From NCBI RefSeq assembly GCF_900106795.1, contig NZ_FNNS01000008.1, forward strand, positions 62,001 through 126,000: a stretch of 64,000 nucleotides of DNA, written 5' to 3'. The number at the start of each line of letters is the position of its first letter. Positions within the stretch are counted from its first letter, which is position 1. The notes beneath the pieces are model-generated. The model was given only the letters and a program-made list of their open reading frames with translations, had not been told where the DNA came from and did no database searches. This DNA comes from Aequorivita viscosa. GTDB taxonomy: Bacteria; Bacteroidota; Bacteroidia; Flavobacteriales; Flavobacteriaceae. Below are positions 48,516-57,558 of the stretch, in pieces. Position numbers and translations under genes: made by a program.

Positions 48516-48623
48516 ATGAAAACTCACATTATTTTCGCTATTTGCACTTTCGTAACAATAGCAGTAAGCGCTCAAAAAGAAAAATTTACAGGAACTATGA
48601 AATTGCATTATGAAATTGCTTGA
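48516..48623 (+). pseudogene. Remnant of a small secreted-protein gene
   Basis: ATG at 48516 opens a 35-codon frame with a full signal peptide (MKTHIIFAICTFVTIAVSA), then QKEKFTGTMKLHYEIA and TGA. The mature part is too short for a normal product. A forward-strand terminator remains at 48731-48761, and the 107 bases between show short fragments in other frames. This fits a gene shortened by deletion or frameshift. The rest of 48235-48818 (584 bp between the M16 and acyl-CoA ligase genes) holds nothing else recognised. Confidence 0.5.
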
Positions 48624-48730
48624 GGATGATTTTATAGAATACAAAATTCAAAAAACAATATGTTCTTACCTTTTTCGAATGTTTCGTTAATAGCGCAGTT
48701 GAAAAGGTGAAAAAAATACATTAATTTTAT

Positions 48731-48761
48731 AGGAATGTTACAAAGTGGCATTCCTTTTTTT
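48731..48761 (+). terminator. Terminator behind the gene remnant
   Basis: AGGAATG pairs with CATTCCT across an 11-base loop, followed directly by a T-tract. The only forward gene ahead of it is the 35-codon remnant. Confidence 0.8.
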
Positions 48762-48818
48762 ATTCAAGACAAAAACCTCAAAAATTATTGTTAAATTGTC
48801 CTCCTTAACTATACTATC

Positions 48819-50600
48819 ATGACAAACCCGAAAAGACTTTTTGACTTCCCATACTACCAACTTGAGCATTACCCACAAAAAAATGCTTTAGTAACCAAAT
48901 ACAACGGTAAATGGGTACCTACATCTACTCAAGAGTATATAGACAAAGCAAATGCGCTTAGTCGTGCACTAATACAAATGGGCGTACAACCAAATAATAA
49001 AGTTGCATTAATATCTTCAACCAATCGAACCGAATGGAATATATGCGACATTGGAATTATGCAAATTGGGGCACAAGACGTTCCTATCTATCCAACGATT
49101 TCGGAAGAAGAATATGAATACGTTTTAAACCACAGTGAATCCGTTTATTGCTTCGTTTCAGATAAAGAGGTTTACGATAAAGTTATGTCGATTAAGGATA
49201 ATGTTCCTTCTTTAAAGGAAGTTTACACATTTGATACAATTGACGGCGCCAAAAACTGGTCGGAAGTATTAGAGAAAGGTAAGGACGAAAGCAACCAGGG
49301 CGAATTAGACAAACGAAAAGAAGCGATAGGCGAAAATGATATCGCTACTTTAATATACACCTCGGGAACTACTGGAAAGCCTAAAGGCGTAATGCTTTCG
49401 CATAAAAACATTGCAAGTAACGCCATTTTTAGTTCTGAAAGATTGCCAATTGAAATGGGAAAATCTAAAGGACTCAGCTTTTTACCAGTATGTCATGTGT
49501 ACGAACGGATGCTTCACTATATGTATCAATACTGTGGTGTAGAGCTTTACTTCGCGGAATCGCTCGAAACCATTAGCCAGAACTTAAATGAAGTAAAACC
49601 AGAAGTAATGACGGCTGTTCCAAGAGTATTGGAAAAAGTGTACGATAAAATTTATGCTAAAGGAACTGAGCTAACAGGCGTTAAAAAGAAACTATTCTTC
49701 TGGGCTATAGACCTAGGGTTGCGCTACGAACCTTACGAACAAAACGGATGGTGGTACGAAACTCAGCTTAAACTTGCCAACAAACTTATTTTTAGCAAAT
49801 GGCGTGAAGCTTTAGGCGGAAACATAAAGGCAATCGCATCTGGTAGCGCACCACTACAACCTCGTTTGGCTCGTGTTTTTAACGCAGGACAAATTCCAGT
49901 TATGGAAGGGTATGGTCTAACAGAAACCTCTCCTGTAATCTCAGTTAATGACATGAGAAATAAAGGATTTAAAATTGGGACTGTTGGCAAGCCACTTCGC
50001 GAAACTGAAGTAAAAATTGCAAGCGATGGCGAAATTTTAGTGAAAGGACCACAGGTAATGGTTGGTTATTTCAAAAATGAAGAAGAAACCGCAAAAGTAA
50101 TGGAAGGAGGCTATTTTCATACTGGCGACATTGGTGAAATAGACAGCGAAGGGTTCTTAAAAATTACAGATCGTAAAAAAGAAATGTTCAAGACAAGTGG
50201 CGGAAAATATATTGCGCCACAAATCATTGAAAATGTGATGAAGCAATCGCGTTTTATCGAACAAATTATGGTGATAGGTGAAGGTGAAAAAATGCCTGCT
50301 GCCCTAATTCAAGCCGATCTCGAATTTGTCAAGGAATGGGGTAAATTAAAAGGCCATAACTTACCTTCAGACCCTAAAGAATTAGTCAATAATAAAGAGG
50401 TTATTGCACGAATCCAAGAAGAAGTAGACCACTACAACGAACGTTTTGGCCAATGGGAAAAAATTAAAAAATTCGAAATAACACCCGATGTTTGGAGCAT
50501 TGAAGACGGACAACTTACACCTACAATGAAAATGAAACGAAAGGTGATTAAAGCAATGTACAAAGACTTGTATGAGCGAATTTATGGGCATTCTAGTTAA
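48819..50600 (+). CDS. Long-chain fatty acid-CoA ligase (AMP-forming)
   Basis: This 593-residue ANL-superfamily enzyme has the AMP-binding P-loop TLIYTSGTTGKPKGVMLSH, the VMEGYGLTETSPVIS motif, the YFHTGDIGEID hinge region and KITDRKKEMFKTSGGKYIAP. It activates fatty acids as acyl-CoA via acyl-adenylate for beta-oxidation or lipid synthesis. No signal peptide is seen and the length matches FadD15-type ligases. The neighbours are unrelated. Confidence 0.94.
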   Translation: MTNPKRLFDFPYYQLEHYPQKNALVTKYNGKWVPTSTQEYIDKANALSRALIQMGVQPNNKVALISSTNRTEWNICDIGIMQIGAQDVPIYPTISEEEYEYVLNHSESVYCFVSDKEVYDKVMSIKDNVPSLKEVYTFDTIDGAKNWSEVLEKGKDESNQGELDKRKEAIGENDIATLIYTSGTTGKPKGVMLSHKNIASNAIFSSERLPIEMGKSKGLSFLPVCHVYERMLHYMYQYCGVELYFAESLETISQNLNEVKPEVMTAVPRVLEKVYDKIYAKGTELTGVKKKLFFWAIDLGLRYEPYEQNGWWYETQLKLANKLIFSKWREALGGNIKAIASGSAPLQPRLARVFNAGQIPVMEGYGLTETSPVISVNDMRNKGFKIGTVGKPLRETEVKIASDGEILVKGPQVMVGYFKNEEETAKVMEGGYFHTGDIGEIDSEGFLKITDRKKEMFKTSGGKYIAPQIIENVMKQSRFIEQIMVIGEGEKMPAALIQADLEFVKEWGKLKGHNLPSDPKELVNNKEVIARIQEEVDHYNERFGQWEKIKKFEITPDVWSIEDGQLTPTMKMKRKVIKAMYKDLYERIYGHSS

Positions 50601-50635
50601 ATAGCAAAGTTCAATACTCATTGAGTCGTAATGTA

Positions 50636-50745
50636 AAGCTGTCTCAAAATTGATTTATTGCAGCTGTTTTAAAGCGTTGGAAATCGATAACCTCCACCTC
50701 CACTTAAACAGAAAAGTTAGCAATATCTTGGTTTTGAAACAGCTT
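50636..50745. repeat. 110-bp element with 14-bp near-perfect terminal inverted repeats
   Basis: AAGCTGTCTCAAAA at the left and TTTTGAAACAGCTT at the right are complementary at 13 of 14 positions. Ends of the form AGCTGTTTCAAAA recall those of insertion sequences, and the short spacing suggests a MITE-like relic. As the right arm runs into CTTTTATTTT, it could also act as a long-stem terminator for the acyl-CoA ligase gene. No duplicated target is clear. The rest of 50601-50906 holds nothing recognised. Confidence 0.5.
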
Positions 50746-50906
50746 CTTTTATTTTAAACTTCCGTTAAAACACTTTATATATTTTATAAAACTTGGTTGT
50801 TTTCATAACTTTATAACTAGAAGGCTAACTTCACTAAGCCAAAAAGACCAAGGTTTGAACACCAAAATAGCGTCTTATTTTATAACGTTAACAATTTTTA
50901 TTTAAA

Positions 50907-51428
50907 ATGTATACCATCTGGACAATCGGTCATTCTACTCGATCGCTAACCGAATTTTTGCAATTGCTCAAAACTTTCGAAATAGAATTACTTGTGGATG
51001 TACGCCATTATCCAGGTTCACGGAAATTTCCACATTTCAATAAAGATAATCTAGCGACAAGTCTTCCTGAAAATGGTTTCGATTACAAACATATTATAGA
51101 TTTAGGCGGTCGCAGAAAAATGGAGCCCAATTCAAAGAATGATGGTTGGCGACTGACTTCGTTTCGTGCCTACGCAGATTATATGGAAACTACGGAGTTT
51201 AACACTGCTTTAGACCAACTTAAAACCTTGGCTACAGAAAAACGAACTGCTATTATGTGTGCCGAAGCTGTTTGGTGGAGTTGCCACCGCTCCTTGATTT
51301 CTGATGCCCTAAAAGTACAAGGCTGGGAGGTTCTTCATATCATGAACCAGAATACAGCTACAGAACATCCGTATACTTCACCTGCTAAATTAGTAAATGG
51401 GAAATTAGATTACTCTAAAGAAAAATAA
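50907..51428 (+). CDS. DUF488 family protein
   Basis: This 173-residue protein begins with the typical TIWTIGHSTRSLTEFLQLL. It continues with LVDVRHYPGSRKFPHFN and ends with the conserved MCAEAVWWSCHRSLISDALK block containing two cysteines. These are the markers of DUF488, whose members are small soluble proteins of unknown activity. The conserved Arg/His/Cys set suggests an enzyme. The flanking stretches (about 300 and 240 bp) indicate that it is monocistronic. Confidence 0.9.
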   Translation: MYTIWTIGHSTRSLTEFLQLLKTFEIELLVDVRHYPGSRKFPHFNKDNLATSLPENGFDYKHIIDLGGRRKMEPNSKNDGWRLTSFRAYADYMETTEFNTALDQLKTLATEKRTAIMCAEAVWWSCHRSLISDALKVQGWEVLHIMNQNTATEHPYTSPAKLVNGKLDYSKEK

Positions 51429-51671
51429 GCCCTTCACTTCTACTACATGTTTTTCGAAATCATCTCACTATCACCTATTTCCTCTTAAAAAGGTTAAAGC
51501 AAACAATAAATAGAAGTAGACTAGTTCAATGTTTCAAATTATTCCTTAAATTGTAGCGAACAGTAAGCTAATATCTAGGGTTTTAACTCGAAAATCTTAT
51601 TAAATTCAGTTATAAGTCAAGTTTTCAAGTACAAATTGGCTCAATTTAATTGTTTATTGAACCGAAATAAA

Positions 51672-52391
51672 ATGAAGTACACTATTAAAGTACCAAAACC
51701 TTGTAATGAAAAATGGAGCGAAATGACTCCTACTGCACGAGGTGCCTATTGCTCAAATTGCCAAAAAGAAGTACTTGATTTCACCGGTAAATCTAATCAA
51801 GAAATTGAAAGACTTATAAAACAAAGTAAAAATCCTTGTGGAAAATTTAGGCAAGAACAATTAAACGTGCCTATACTTTCAGCACAAAACAGCAAAGTTT
51901 CTCAAATTGGTTTTTTCTTAGGAATATCATCATTATTGACCTTGGCAACACCTTCGTATGGACAAGATGCTACTCCAAAAACGTTCGAAACACAACAATT
52001 TGAAAAAGTTAAGCGAGAATTACATAAAATTGATAAACCTAACGATTCAATACGTATTTCAGGAGTTGTAAGCGATACTCATTACCCATTACCAGGAGTA
52101 AATATTCACCTTATGGGTACGCACTACGGAACACAAACCGATTATGACGGAAACTTCTCATTATCTGTAAGTAAGACAATGCTAAAAGCAAATCCTATTC
52201 TAATAGTCTCATTTATAGGTTTTGAAACCGAAGAAATAGGAGTAAACGAAACAACAGGTTTTTTGAATATTGAAATGAAAGATAATGGAGAAGTTGTTAC
52301 TACGGGAATGGTTGTAGTTGAGAGACAGAGCATTTTTAGACGGATTGGTAACCTCTTTAAAAAGAAGCATAAAGAAAGTTGTGATGAATAA
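51672..52391 (+). CDS. Membrane protein with N-terminal Cys motif and CarboxypepD_reg domain
   Basis: ATG 51672 gives 239 residues. The frame is open further upstream to a TTG at 51636, but the family start is MKYTIKVPKPC. C11, C27, C30 and C56 lie in PCNEKW, YCSNC and NPCGKF, a likely metal-binding or redox knuckle. A single hydrophobic segment follows at about 77-96, then a carboxypeptidase regulatory-like domain (about 120-205; GVVSDTHYPLPGVNIHLMGT, TDYDGNFSLSV). It therefore probably spans the inner membrane with the Cys domain inside. The function is unknown. The broken T9SS-type gene starts 53 bp later. Confidence 0.78.
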   Translation: MKYTIKVPKPCNEKWSEMTPTARGAYCSNCQKEVLDFTGKSNQEIERLIKQSKNPCGKFRQEQLNVPILSAQNSKVSQIGFFLGISSLLTLATPSYGQDATPKTFETQQFEKVKRELHKIDKPNDSIRISGVVSDTHYPLPGVNIHLMGTHYGTQTDYDGNFSLSVSKTMLKANPILIVSFIGFETEEIGVNETTGFLNIEMKDNGEVVTTGMVVVERQSIFRRIGNLFKKKHKESCDE

Positions 52392-52444
52392 TTCAATACA
52401 GCTTTTTAGACTAAATAAGATTGATAACTCAAACACCCTGAACT

Positions 52445-53260
52445 ATGAAAAACTTATACTTTTATATTTTGTTCTTGTCCGTTTCCTTTGGCTATAGTCA
52501 AACTTTTGGATACACTTTTTTTGATTCTGGAACTTTGGAGGCATGAACAAACTCTGATGGGTCGACCGCAAATTTATCATTAGCGGAACGAAATCCATTT
52601 AGCTTGAAAAAAAGTTGTGATGGCAGCAACTCTGTTAATGGCGAAATGGCCATTAGAAATCCCGCCTATTTTCAGGATAACTATTATAGCGGGGAAGCTG
52701 CAAAGATATTTATGGAAATAAAGAATGATAATTCCTTTGACCTCCATCTTCGCCTAGGGTTTACAGATTTTGAAGGTTCAAAAATTGTTTTTACCGAACC
52801 GACAATAATACCCGCAAACACTGGGGCATGGTCGATTGTAGAATTTGAAACATCCCCACAGTTTTTTTCATTGATTGAAGGCGAGAATTCAATTGCGGAA
52901 GTGTTGACCAATGTGAGCGAGATGTGGATAATCCACAATCCAGAAATTTCATTTAATGGTGCATATGAAAATGGGGATTTTGAGATAGATACAATAGGTA
53001 CTATTTATCTCTTGGGCACAGATGATTTTAAAACCCAAAATGTAAATATTTACCCTATCCCTACCAAAAACATTTTACATATTGAATCAAAGAACTCAAG
53101 TGTGGAATATTTAGAAATCTACGATTCCCTAGGAAGATTGAAAAAATCACAATCGGAAAATCTTACGCAAATAGATTTATCAGATTTTTCAAATGGAGTT
53201 TATTTTCTGAAATTAATTAGCGGGAGCGAAATTCAGACCAAGAAAATCATTAAAAAGTAA
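52445..53260 (+). pseudogene. T9SS-type secreted protein gene interrupted by one in-frame TGA
   Basis: From ATG 52445 the frame gives a signal peptide (MKNLYFYILFLSVSFGYS) and 33 codons up to TGA at 52544-52546. It then continues in the same frame without any other stop to 53260. The downstream 237 codons end with a clear T9SS type A sorting domain (NVNIYPIPTKNILHIESK ... SNGVYFLKLISG). The context EA-stop-TNSDGS suggests that TGA replaced TGG (Trp). Without the stop the protein would have 271 residues. Read-through, sequencing error or real loss of function remain possible. Confidence 0.8.
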
Positions 53261-53282
53261 ATACAAATCGAAGCCAACAAAA

Positions 53283-53324
53283 AACGCTAAACCCGTTTGG
53301 AAATCAAACATAAGGTTTAGCGTT
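53283..53324 (-). terminator. Terminator facing the glutamate synthase-like gene
   Basis: AACGCTAAACC and GGTTTAGCGTT form a perfect 11-bp stem. The T-tract follows only on the minus strand, so it serves transcription coming from the gene that ends at 53587. The 215-bp repeat element lies between that gene and this hairpin. Confidence 0.75.
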
Positions 53325-53360
53325 AAACTTTGACTGATAAAAACTTATAGCTTTACATTA

Positions 53361-53575
53361 GTGTCCGATTAAAATATTTCAAAATTCCGTTCAGCCAAAG
53401 CTGACAGGCACTGAAAGAATTTTTATTAAAGCGATAGCTTGCTATTAAGCTCACCACTAAAATGTAACAACTAAAAAGTATACTTAATCCATTTAACTTA
53501 ACTGTCAACCCATTAAGAAGCAAGTCTTATGTCCTACGTCTTTCAGCGAAGCGGTCTTCCATCTTAATCGGACAC
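53361..53575. mobile_element. MITE-like 215-bp element with 12-bp perfect terminal inverted repeats
   Basis: GTGTCCGATTAA at the left end and TTAATCGGACAC at the right end are exact complements. Just outside them, TTA on the left and GACTAA on the right can extend the repeat with a 3-base gap. There is no open frame of note inside, and no clear target duplication. The size, sharp ends and noncoding interior suggest a non-autonomous transposable element or IS relic. It occupies most of the 326 bp between the broken T9SS gene and the glutamate synthase-like gene. Confidence 0.6.
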
Positions 53576-53586
53576 GACTAATAGTT

Positions 53587-55194
53587 TTAGAACTTTACGT
53601 CTGGATGAATCCCCCAACGTGTTCTATCGGCGTATGCAAAGTCTAATTGATACTTCGCAGGAATATCTCCATCTCGCATAGATCCTGGTTTAATAGATGG
53701 GAAAAGCTCTTCATACGTAATCATATCATTAAACGAAATTCGTCTATAAATATGAGAACGCGTTAGGTTTCCAGTTTCATCTAAACCAGAGGCTCCTAGA
53801 AGTTCAACAAAATTTTCAATAGTTTTTTGGTGGTAATTCGCAACTCTTGTCATTTTATCTGCAGGAACCAGTCCTTTAGTTAATTTAGGATCTTGTGTTG
53901 CGATACCTGTAGGACATTTGTTTGTGTTACAAATTAACGCCTGAATACAACCTAAAGCCAACATCATAGCACGTGCCTGATAACACGCATCGGCACCCAA
54001 TGCTATAGCACGAGCAACGTGAAACGCGGAAGTAATTTTACCAGCAGCAATAAGTTTAATATGTTGGCGGATTCCCATACCTCTAAGGATATTATGAACA
54101 AAATCAAGACCGTCTATTAAGGGCGCACCAACGTAATTACTGAATTCTGGTGGAGCTGCTCCCGTTCCTCCTTCGCCTCCATCTACTGCAATATAATCTG
54201 GATATATATCCAACTCTACCATGGCTTGACAAATGGAAATAAACTCACTCTTATAACCAATACACAGTTTAAAACCAATTGGCTTGCCGCCAGATAAATC
54301 TCGCAATTTTTTAATAAACTTCACCATTTCCAATGGCGTATCAAAAGCCGAATGATAAGGTGGCGAAACTACTTTGGTATGCGGTTTTATATGTCGTATT
54401 CTCGCAATTTCTTCAGAGTTTTTTTCGGCTGGCAAAATACCTCCGTGTCCAGGTTTTGCACCTTGAGAAATTTTTATCTCAATCATTTTAACCTGTGGTT
54501 GTTTCGATTTCTCTGCAAAAAGTTCAGGATTAAATTTACCATCCTCGGTTCGGCATCCAAAGTAACCCGTTCCAATTTGCCAAATAATATCGCCACCGTG
54601 CTTTAAGTGGTAATCGCTCAACCCTCCTTCACCAGTGTTATGAGCAAAATTCCCAAGTTTCGCCCCACCATTTAAAGCTTCAATAGCAGCCGCGCTAAGA
54701 GACCCAAAACTCATTGCCGAGATATTCAATATACTAGCCGAATAAGGTTGCTTACAATCCTTATTTCCTATCATTACACGAGGGTCTGGATTTAATGTGT
54801 CAAAAGCTTTAGGTGCGATTGAATGACAAATCCACTCATATCCTTCTGCATAAACGTCATGCTGTGTTCCAAAAGGAATCGTATCACGAACCGATTTCGC
54901 TCTTTGATACACTGTAGAACGATCTACTCTATTAAATGGACGCCCGTCGATATCAGATTCAATAAAATACTGATACATTTTTGGGCGCAACTCTTCCAAC
55001 ACATAACGCAACCTACCTAACACTGGGTAATTTCGCATAATGGTGTGTCGGGTTTGCGATATATCATAATAACCTAAAATAGTTATCGCCAACGTGATTG
55101 CAAAAACCACGTACCAATTAGAACTTAAAAAAAATGCCAACGCAAATGTTACTACGAGCGAAATACTCGAAATTATATAGAAATTTGTACGCAT
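53587..55194 (-). CDS. FMN-binding glutamate synthase family protein
   Basis: This 535-residue protein starts with one or two membrane helices (about residues 5-45). The central FMN domain of glutamate synthases follows (SAMSFGSLSAAAIEALN, SQGAKPGHGGILPAEKN, VDGGEGGTGAAPPEF). The Cys set GCIQALICNTNKCPTGIATQ matches the 3Fe-4S site. The glutaminase and GXGXG parts of full GltB are absent. The stand-alone membrane-anchored type is common in Bacteroidota, and its substrate is not established. The gene stands alone on its strand. Confidence 0.9.
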   Translation of the reverse strand: MRTNFYIISSISLVVTFALAFFLSSNWYVVFAITLAITILGYYDISQTRHTIMRNYPVLGRLRYVLEELRPKMYQYFIESDIDGRPFNRVDRSTVYQRAKSVRDTIPFGTQHDVYAEGYEWICHSIAPKAFDTLNPDPRVMIGNKDCKQPYSASILNISAMSFGSLSAAAIEALNGGAKLGNFAHNTGEGGLSDYHLKHGGDIIWQIGTGYFGCRTEDGKFNPELFAEKSKQPQVKMIEIKISQGAKPGHGGILPAEKNSEEIARIRHIKPHTKVVSPPYHSAFDTPLEMVKFIKKLRDLSGGKPIGFKLCIGYKSEFISICQAMVELDIYPDYIAVDGGEGGTGAAPPEFSNYVGAPLIDGLDFVHNILRGMGIRQHIKLIAAGKITSAFHVARAIALGADACYQARAMMLALGCIQALICNTNKCPTGIATQDPKLTKGLVPADKMTRVANYHQKTIENFVELLGASGLDETGNLTRSHIYRRISFNDMITYEELFPSIKPGSMRDGDIPAKYQLDFAYADRTRWGIHPDVKF

Positions 55195-55644
55195 AATTAG
55201 GGTTTATTGAATTCGAATCTGTGTTCTAGACAATTAATGTGCTATTATTAAATTTCAACAATTGATAATCAACTCATTGTAGATTGTGATTACAAAGTGC
55301 AAATTACAACTAATTTCTAAAGATTCTAATAAGTATTGGCAGGAATAATCCGATATTCTTTTTTTGTTTTTAAAGCTGAAAATAAAAAAGCAAACCAAGA
55401 CGAAACGATTAAAATATAAGTTTATTAAAACAGTACTAATTCAATAAAACACATCAAATTTTAAGCTTTATAATACTTTTTGTATAATGTGCAATAAGTA
55501 TTATATACAGTATTAAAATGAAGAAAATTTTGATTATTTTTCCAGAGACAGATTCAATACTATGGAATTGTTTTCGTGAAATAAGATAACACATCATTGG
55601 TTTAATTTAACCACCTTCAAATCTCTTAGTTTATTGAAAAATGA
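55195..55644. other. AT-rich intergenic stretch with one inverted repeat
   Basis: These 450 bp separate the divergent glutamate synthase-like and GTPase genes. They are very AT-rich, and only tiny open frames (up to about 24 codons) occur. The arms TATAATACTT and AAGTATTATA (55470-55506) are perfect complements with 17 bases between them. No gene or RNA is recognised. Confidence 0.6.
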
Positions 55645-56742
55645 ATGAACAGAATTAAAAAGTATATGAAAGACGATATTGGTAAAATAATTCAGGAATC
55701 GATAAACAGTGCTATAACTGATCGAGGGGAAGTAAACATATTAATTGCAGGAAAAACTGGCGTTGGTAAATCTACATTGATTAACGCTGTGTTTCAGGGG
55801 AATTTTGCCACTACAGGACAAGGACGGCCGGTAACACAGAAAACGCGTGAAATAAAGAAAGAAGGAATTCCGCTAACCTTATTTGACACGAGAGGATTAG
55901 AACTAAAGGATTATCGTGAAACCTTCCGTGAGCTAGAGAGTTTTGTTAAAAATAAAAACGATGACGCTAACCCAATGAACCATATCCATATGGCTTGGAT
56001 ATGTATCGACGAAGGCTCAAGACGTGTTGAAGACGCCGAAATAGAGCTGTGCGACCTACTAGCAAGTTATATGCCCGTTATTGGCGTAATTACCAAAGCA
56101 TCTTCGGATGAAGGTTTTAGGGCAAAAGTTATCGACATTTTAAAATCTGCAAAAAATGTTGTTCGGGTGAATTCAATTCCTAAAATACTGGATGACGGCT
56201 ATGTTATAAAACCTTCTGGACTTAATGAGCTTGTGGAATTAGCTATGGAAATTGTTCCCGAAGGCCAAAAAAATGCCTTTGTTGCTGCACAAAAGGTGAG
56301 CATTAAGCAAAAAAAAAATAAATCGCACGCCATAGTTGCTACTGCTGCTACATCGGCCGCTGCAACTGGTGCAATTCCAATTCCATTTTCAGACGCTTTT
56401 GCACTAGTACCAATTCAAGTTGGCATGTTGGCTGGAATAACCGCAGTTTTCGGATTTGAATTAAAAAAGGCCTTTCTATCTACATTAGTTTCTTCAACCA
56501 TTACGGCAGGTGGCGCTACTTTAATTGGCAAAACAATTGTTTCCAACTTATTTAAAATGTTTCCTGGAATAGGAAGCGTAGCAGGTGGAGCTATTTCAGC
56601 ATCAACAGCTTCCGCGTTAACAGTCGCTTTTGGAGAAGCCTATATTGCCGCTTTGGCTTACCTTCTAAAAGATAAAGATATTTCGGAAGTGAGTGAGGCC
56701 GATATTCTCACAGAGTTTAGGAAAAGATATCTACACCAATAA
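55645..56742 (+). CDS. GTPase with DUF697 (YcjF-like) C-terminal domain
   Basis: This 365-residue protein has a P-loop ILIAGKTGVGKSTLINAVF (about residues 32-50), a switch Thr region TQKTREI, and G3 LFDTRGLE. G4 is of the type ITKASSD near residue 150. Residues about 220-350 form the hydrophobic, Ala/Gly-rich DUF697 domain with membrane-spanning character. It is probably a membrane-associated GTPase of the Era/YcjX-related class. Its cellular role is unknown. It stands alone upstream of a bidirectional terminator. Confidence 0.88.
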   Translation: MNRIKKYMKDDIGKIIQESINSAITDRGEVNILIAGKTGVGKSTLINAVFQGNFATTGQGRPVTQKTREIKKEGIPLTLFDTRGLELKDYRETFRELESFVKNKNDDANPMNHIHMAWICIDEGSRRVEDAEIELCDLLASYMPVIGVITKASSDEGFRAKVIDILKSAKNVVRVNSIPKILDDGYVIKPSGLNELVELAMEIVPEGQKNAFVAAQKVSIKQKKNKSHAIVATAATSAAATGAIPIPFSDAFALVPIQVGMLAGITAVFGFELKKAFLSTLVSSTITAGGATLIGKTIVSNLFKMFPGIGSVAGGAISASTASALTVAFGEAYIAALAYLLKDKDISEVSEADILTEFRKRYLHQ

Positions 56743-56760
56743 TTCAATTTAAAAAGAATA

Positions 56761-56791
56761 AAAAAGCTGCCTACAATGGGGCAGCTTTTTT
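56761..56791. terminator. Bidirectional terminator
   Basis: AAAAGCTGCC pairs with GGCAGCTTTT, flanked by A's and T's on both sides. The GTPase gene ends at 56742 and the convergent T9SS gene at 56818. Confidence 0.88.
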
Positions 56792-56817
56792 CTAAGTTAT
56801 TTAGTAAATTCTTTACA

Positions 56818-57558
56818 TTATTGTTTAAAAACCTTGAATGTTTTTTGAGTTCCATTTTCAAATTTAATCTTGAAAATATAAGCCCCTGTTAATAGTGAAG
56901 ATACATTTACACGATCTTTATTGAAGTTCGTGTTATTAATAACTCTTTGTCCTAACAAGTTGAAAGCTTCAACACTTACAATTGAAGAATTTGAAGTAAT
57001 GTTTAACACATCGGTCATAGGATTTGGGAAATAATTAAATCGAACGTCACTGTTGTCGTCAATCCCTACTGTCCCCCCTGCAGTCCAAATAATATCATCA
57101 ATTTTTACTTGTCCAATTGCCGGATCTGCTGGGTTGTTAAAGGTAATAACCACGTCTCCTTCAAGATTAATCTCAATCACTCCAGAATCTTTTATAACAT
57201 CTAGCTCATCCTCGCTAGTTGCAGTATAAACCAATTCACCGTTAACAAGAACTTCTAAGCCAACGTTGGTAGAAAACGCTTGAGAATATGAAAATTGTAG
57301 CGTTCCAATACCGTTAGATAAGGTTTCTGATTCGAGAAACATTGGGTTGTCTCTATTTCGCCCTAGCGTAATTGCTTTTCCGTTTAATTCTAAATCTCCA
57401 CGAGATTGTCCGAAAGTCCAAGTAATTCCATCTTGGCCTACAAAAGTTCCGTCAGTATAGGAGTTACCTGTCAGATCTAAATTGTCAAATGTTTCGTGTC
57501 CTTGAGCATAAGTCATGGAACTCAACATCACGCTTAATAAAAGTAAAATTTTTTTCAT
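56818..57558 (-). CDS. T9SS type A sorting domain protein
   Basis: This 246-residue secreted protein has a signal peptide (MKKILLLLSVMLSSMTYA). A beta-sandwich region (about residues 20-160; FDNLDLTGNSYTDGTFVG) follows. The C-terminal sorting domain is typical (FNYFPNPMTDVLNITSN ... GAYIFKIKFENGTQKTFKVFKQ). The signal directs secretion through the type IX system and often attachment to the cell surface. The mature domain has no recognised enzyme motif. Confidence 0.9.
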   Translation of the reverse strand: MKKILLLLSVMLSSMTYAQGHETFDNLDLTGNSYTDGTFVGQDGITWTFGQSRGDLELNGKAITLGRNRDNPMFLESETLSNGIGTLQFSYSQAFSTNVGLEVLVNGELVYTATSEDELDVIKDSGVIEINLEGDVVITFNNPADPAIGQVKIDDIIWTAGGTVGIDDNSDVRFNYFPNPMTDVLNITSNSSIVSVEAFNLLGQRVINNTNFNKDRVNVSSLLTGAYIFKIKFENGTQKTFKVFKQ

